A stretch of 64,000 nt of DNA from Allodiplogaster sudhausi (lineage: Eukaryota > Nematoda > Chromadorea > Rhabditida > Diplogasteridae): positions 2,770,501-2,834,500 of the forward strand of contig CALZFC010000016.1 of assembly GCA_945643635.1 (NCBI GenBank), written 5' to 3'. The first letter of the stretch is position 1; the number at the start of each line of letters is the position of its first letter. Under the pieces are notes generated by a model. That model did not search any database. It was given only the letters and a program-made list of their open reading frames with translations, and was not told the origin of the DNA. The position numbers were made by a program, and so were the translations under genes. Below are positions 59,901 through 64,000 of the stretch, one piece after another.

Positions 59901-61223
59901 TCTCTCACTCTCTCCCTAGTCCTCCAGGACTCACCTGTCAATTTCGAATTACTCTAGTCACACTCTAACAGGGACAGAGGGATCGACAAACAGCGGGCAG
60001 AGATCCGAGAAACAATGATGATAAGTAGACGTGATGCGGGAACAACCAGTGACGAACCACAAAAGACAAGGAGAACAACTTTATTCACGCGTTAAATGAG
60101 GGTCTATATATATATATATATAGACAGAAGAAGTACTTTGTTTACTTTGAATGTACTGCCAGCGAATAGTAACGAATATTTTCAATTCAACTTTCCCCTT
60201 TACCCAAAATTAAAGTACGAATTACAATCTGAGTATTATATTATACACTCACACTGCCTCTTCCCGCCAGGTTCTCATCCGGACCAAACCCAAAATGACA
60301 TTTTACCCCTAGGTTCTCATCCATTCCAAACCCAAAATGACATTTTCACGCTCGGTTCTCATCCGGGCCAAACCCAAAATGACATTTTACCCCTAGGTTC
60401 TCATCCACGCCAAACCCAAAATGACATTTTCCCGCTCGGTTCTCATCCGGGACAGACCCAAAAATAATATTTCCCGCTCGGTTCTCATCCGGGTCATTCG
60501 CTCTACGCTCGGTTCTCATGTGGAACATTCGTTCTACGCTCGGTTCTCATGTGGAACATTCGCTCTACGCTCGGTTCTCATCCGGCGAATGCAAGAAAAT
60601 AATGTTCACGCTCGGTTCTCATACGGCAGATTCAGTTTGCGCTCGGTTCTCAAATGACCGACCAATGTTCTCATACGTTACGTTCTCATCGGCCGGTTCT
60701 CAAACGATGTAGCGCCAGATGAAAAGGAAATATATAGTGACCTTGAAGCACCCTAGCTTGGTCAGCTGCCACAGAGCAGGCAGGCAAAGCGCATACGCTA
60801 CTTCGGCAATGACTCCGAAACAAATGCAGTAGATACCGATTCCTATCTTCTGCACGCCTCTCGCGCGCCACTCGGGCCCCGGCGCCATCACATGGCTATG
60901 AAATACCGATTGAGACTTGCTCAAAAATGTAGTTCTCCAGTTCAAGGGTGCGAATATCGACAGTAGTTAGCTCTCGACGAAGAATTATTAACACATTCAA
61001 AATTTCTGGATTTACATTTTAACCAGAAGAACTGATCCACATAAGTTGGTGATTTATGTACATAGAATACAATTGCCAGGAAAATTCAAATAGCTGACGG
61101 TTAAGTTTTTTGCAACATTTAAAATAGAATGAGATCTCTTTAGCACCTGCAATTGTAGATCGGATCACTTGAGATTGCCCAGAAGGCCTCGAATTGGCTG
61201 TTGTGCACTGTGGCGTCGGGCAT
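56820..61223 (-). CDS. SRT-class GPCR, unit D, with transposon in intron 2
   Basis: Ten exons: 61223-61147, 60895-60742, 59085-58950, 58766-58681, 58569-58432, 58217-58123, 57938-57875, 57604-57475, 57332-57253, 56909-56820 (TAA). Phases agree, 349 residues. Signatures: SSDPIYNCSHV, GCFK/IMFYLGIIDMFALFVN, CWCAACMTC with LNRLFAL, NPMIDMDN, ENWPHTINN, FLQSSLICLANTVAAII with QFFPVPPQ, and SPAFVYIALNHTIQ. The terminal NHTIQ differs from NRTIQ in the other copies, and ENW replaces ESW. Intron 2 is 1.66 kb against 107-139 bp in units A-C, because of the foldback element at 59325-60716 plus a GA array. Intron 9 contains a long TA array. No AG lies just upstream of the ATG, where units B and C have one, so trans-splicing of this copy is doubtful. 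Splice sites otherwise look normal. Confidence 0.83.
56921..57000. repeat. (TA)n array in intron 9 of unit D
   Basis: About 70 bp of TA dinucleotides interrupted by GCATA and GGTA, ending in TATG repeats. Confidence 0.9.
59150..59275. repeat. (GA)n array in intron 2 of unit D
   Basis: Imperfect purine tract just left of the foldback element. Unit C has a related, shorter GA block at 54147-54205 in the same intron, so the tract predates the split of the two units. Confidence 0.75.
59325..60716. mobile_element. 1.4-kb foldback transposon with 8-bp target-site duplication
   Basis: The ends are inverted (GGCGCTACATCG at 59325, CGATGTAGCGCC at 60705-60716) and flanked by the direct repeat AGATGAAA (59317-59324 and 60717-60724). 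Each long arm is an array of about ten units of 31-43 bp, every unit starting with GGTTCTCAT (right arm) or ending with its complement (left arm). Common unit bodies are CCAAACCCAAAATGACATTT and CATTCGCTCTACGCTC. The central roughly 400 bp are unique. There is no transposase frame. The 8-bp duplication and subterminal repeats suggest a non-autonomous hAT-type or foldback element; the superfamily is inference. Confidence 0.85.
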
Positions 61224-62629
61224 ATCAAGTACCGAAAAAGAAAAATTTAAATTGAAAATAAAAAGTCGCAAAAACTACTAGAGCAGGACGCCAATGTGAA
61301 TAGCCTTGCGCCAGCTTCCACCTCTTCCACTTTTAAATCGCTCCCACTCTATTTGGGTTTGGGAATACATGAAAGCGAAGTCGTCTTATGCTAGAGGACA
61401 TGTAGCAAAATGGGGTTGAATAGCATATAAGCGGCATTCTTCTCTAATTGTAAGATGAATTATAAGTCGACAGACACAACCACCTTTTTATTCTGATCAA
61501 GAGAAACAATGAAATATGAGTGGATACGCACATTGAAATGAACCTTAGACACCCATGCTGTCAGGAAGGAGCAGATATTTGATCTCTTTCTTTGTCTAGA
61601 ACCATGGTTTAGATGTGGATGCGTGAGTCTGTTCAGGTCTCATGAATGAGCTTCCGTGCGAATAAGTAAGTATCCATGGGTGCATAGTATATGTATAGGC
61701 AGAGACATAGATAGCATGTGCAGATAGATGCATACAATGTAGATACATTTGTATTGACCGATGTTAGATATCAGAGTTCATCACATAATCTATTCATGCG
61801 ACTCAAATACATACATATATTCTCCTTCCTTATAATACATATATTTATTGATGATTCACGGCGCATGCGATTCTCAGCGTTTCTTCGCAAGCGATGTTAA
61901 AGTTAAATCCCACAGATAAATGCCACAGACGGTAGACTCGATGAATATATTACTTCCGTTTTGATAGGATACCTGCGGGTAATGAATGTCAAAGGAACTC
62001 GTGAAAAAGACCAATGGAAACGATAATTGTTGAGGAAATTATCAAAATTAAATTTATTCACTGCAAATTAGGGTTAGACATCGCAGGTCGAAAACATGTT
62101 TATATATTTATATATCGAAATCGCACTATGAGGGATATTAAAAAAAAAATTGAATTTAAAGTGTATAATAGTTTCAGATGTCTTCTATAACAGTTTCCAA
62201 AATATTTAAACTCTTATCAATATTATGATTGAATTAATATTTCAACAAATCGGTTTTCACATGGATTTGTATGAGAAGCAGTCATTTTTGAAGTTGTGGC
62301 AAAATGTTACTTGTGACACACGAAAACTAAAAAAAACCAAAAAACCTAAATTTACACACATATCTAGTTATTTTTATTTTGAATTGGAATACTTTCTTTT
62401 TCTTCATTGTGTATGCCTGCCATAGTATTTATGAAATAGGTGAATAAATAAATGTTCAGCATACGAAATTAATATGCTCACATGATACAATTGCAGAGTA
62501 GGTGGATTGAAAAAGTCCCTGAAATAAGATTGTCCTTAATTTTGTTGTGATTTCTCTCTCTACGTACATATATATTCTTGAAGAGATTCGGAATGTTGCA
62601 TTCGGTTAGCTCCTTTAAAGAATTCCATG
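61224..62629. other. Intergenic spacer between SRT units D and E
   Basis: Shares blocks with the C-D spacer (see 54729-56819). A 66-codon open frame at 62225-62425 on the plus strand has no splice partners and is A/T-driven. The right end holds the 3' flank of unit E, which is similar to the flank of unit D around 56760-56820. Confidence 0.5.
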
Positions 62630-64000
62630 CTATTGCCCGGAGACACGCGCCGCATGCGCCCCGGAGAGATTGTTGCCCGAGCTCTGGCGATCCCCGTTCG
62701 AGATAGAGACCTAGTGAGTACACACTTATACATAAATTATAAAAGTTGTCAGCTTTAAGCTACAATAATGGTGTTTGGACATAAGAGAAGAGAATATGAA
62801 ACCCTCAAAATATAATCATTCTTTGGGTATAAGAATATTTATGAATATATACATAAGTGTGATTGAGAAGATTAAAGAACGCGTGAATCGTCAGAAAAGA
62901 AGGCTTTGATGAGATAGTCTTCGACGAACCGAGATGCGAATGCGACAGTAGCGAGCGATGCTCGATTGAATCGTGCGGTTCAGTGCAATGTACACGAAGG
63001 CAGGGCTAGCTAAAGCACTTAATTATGAATTAATTAGTTATAGTAAATTGATTTGTTACTATAATTAGGACTGGGTCAAGAGCTTCTTTGTCGTTCACTC
63101 AATATGATTTCGCAAAATCAGAACTTTACTAAATCAAACCGTGCACAGTCTGCCAGCTGAACTGGCCGATCAGGACGACTTCAGGAGGAACGGGGAAGAA
63201 TTGCATGACTACGTAGATGATCGCGGCGACTGTGTTCGCGAGGCAGATAAGCGAGCTTTGCAGAAAGATCTGCAATTGAAGAAAAAGATGTATTGATATA
63301 TACATATCTTAGTGTATTCGTTGCACTATATGTATGTATATGTATGAATACAACAGTAGTCAAACAACGACCAATAAATAGCGCGCTCTGTTGCAATCAT
63401 CTTTAGTGCACCGGATTACCCGCCTGTTTAGTTCAAGTCCTGTTGTACAAATGTATTTTCATACCCAACGTTCACGCTTTCTTTTTCCCTAACAATAAGT
63501 TTTATGCTTACAACCCTTTTATTTATAGTTGGAAATCTAAAGATTGTGTAACAATGAATGATTATCACAAAAAAAGCATAATCTTCAGACATGTTCGACT
63601 GATCACAAAGTTATCTTATGTATAAAGAGTAAACTCTTTTCATACGGGGAATTTTTTTGAAAGGATATTGGGAGGAAAATGAAAGAGATCACTGACGGCT
63701 TTGTGTGTGCTCGAGCCTCGAAAGGAACCCGAGGTGCTAGCAGATCCGGACATCTTCATCCTGCACAGATTTCACTAATCTCTAGCCAGTTTTCCTGATA
63801 ACATCTTTGTATGTTATAAAAAACGCATATGTGTCTGGTGAAAAAGTAAAAAGCACAGCCAAGCAGGTGACTAAAAAATTATTTTTAAAATGCCAATGAG
63901 AGCTCTTGTTCAGAAATGTTGAGCTTTTGACACTGATGTGGCATTTATGGCTTAAAAAAGCGCTAAAAAAATATATAAGGATACTGTTAGGATTAGGTGA
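62630..64000 (-). CDS. SRT-class GPCR, unit E, cut by window edge
   Basis: Only the last four exons are inside: 63760-63697 (exon 7), 63269-63140 (exon 8), 63009-62930 (exon 9), 62710-62630 (exon 10, TAG). Lengths and phases equal those of units B-D. Visible parts: KMSGSASTSGSFRGSSTHKA cytoplasmic loop, FLQSSLICLANTVAAII, QFFPVPPEVVLIGQF, SPAFVYIALNRTIQ and a polar tail (VSISNGDRQSSGNN...). The sequence is closest to unit D, including the tail motif AHAARVSG. Exon 6 and everything upstream lie beyond base 64000. Confidence 0.82.

Noticed and set aside
1..64000. CRISPR array, bacterial operon or prophage
   Set aside because: The window is intron-rich eukaryotic DNA. The short tandem units at 59325-60716 are transposon subterminal repeats, not spacers.

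Overview
The window looks like chromosomal DNA of a nematode. Every supported gene is split by spliceosomal GT-AG introns with a TTTCAG-like acceptor. Three genes have an acceptor-like AG 1-7 bases before the ATG, as expected for spliced-leader trans-splicing. The right third is a tandem array of class T serpentine receptors (SRT, nematode-specific chemoreceptor-type GPCRs). The species cannot be named from the sequence. Intergenic DNA and long introns are packed with (CT)n/(GA)n tracts and TATG/CATA repeats.

Layout: 1-6767 is simple-repeat DNA with no gene I can defend. 6768-14004 (minus) is a 15-exon, 645-residue membrane protein with the topology of the Patched/RND superfamily but almost no ectodomains. 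17250-17538 is a long foldback repeat. 17743-21497 (minus) encodes a secreted Gly/Tyr/Pro-rich repetitive protein. 24437-26961 (plus, the only supported plus-strand gene) encodes a secreted protein with WAP-like cysteine modules and a Kunitz module. 28988-36670 (minus) is a 14-exon BTB-domain protein with a basic, low-complexity N-terminus and a Cys-rich C-terminus.

From about 38.5 kb to the right edge, five minus-strand SRT units share one architecture of ten exons, with fixed lengths of 77, 154, 136, 86, 138, 95, 64, 130 and 80 bp followed by a variable C-terminal exon. They are a pseudogene (39905-44152), an intact gene (46862-49842), a gene with a damaged splice acceptor (51842-54728), a gene with a 1.4-kb foldback transposon in intron 2 (56820-61223), and a gene cut by the window edge (62630-64000). 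A collapsed sixth unit lies at 38485-39430.

The array is also rich in non-autonomous elements: a MITE family whose copies were carried along by the tandem duplications, a foldback element with an 8-bp target-site duplication, TTAA- and TA-flanked inverted-repeat elements, and a tRNA-like SINE pair. Exon boundaries were set by hand from splice motifs and reading-phase agreement, so single-junction errors are possible. Family calls rest on recognised motifs, not on searches.
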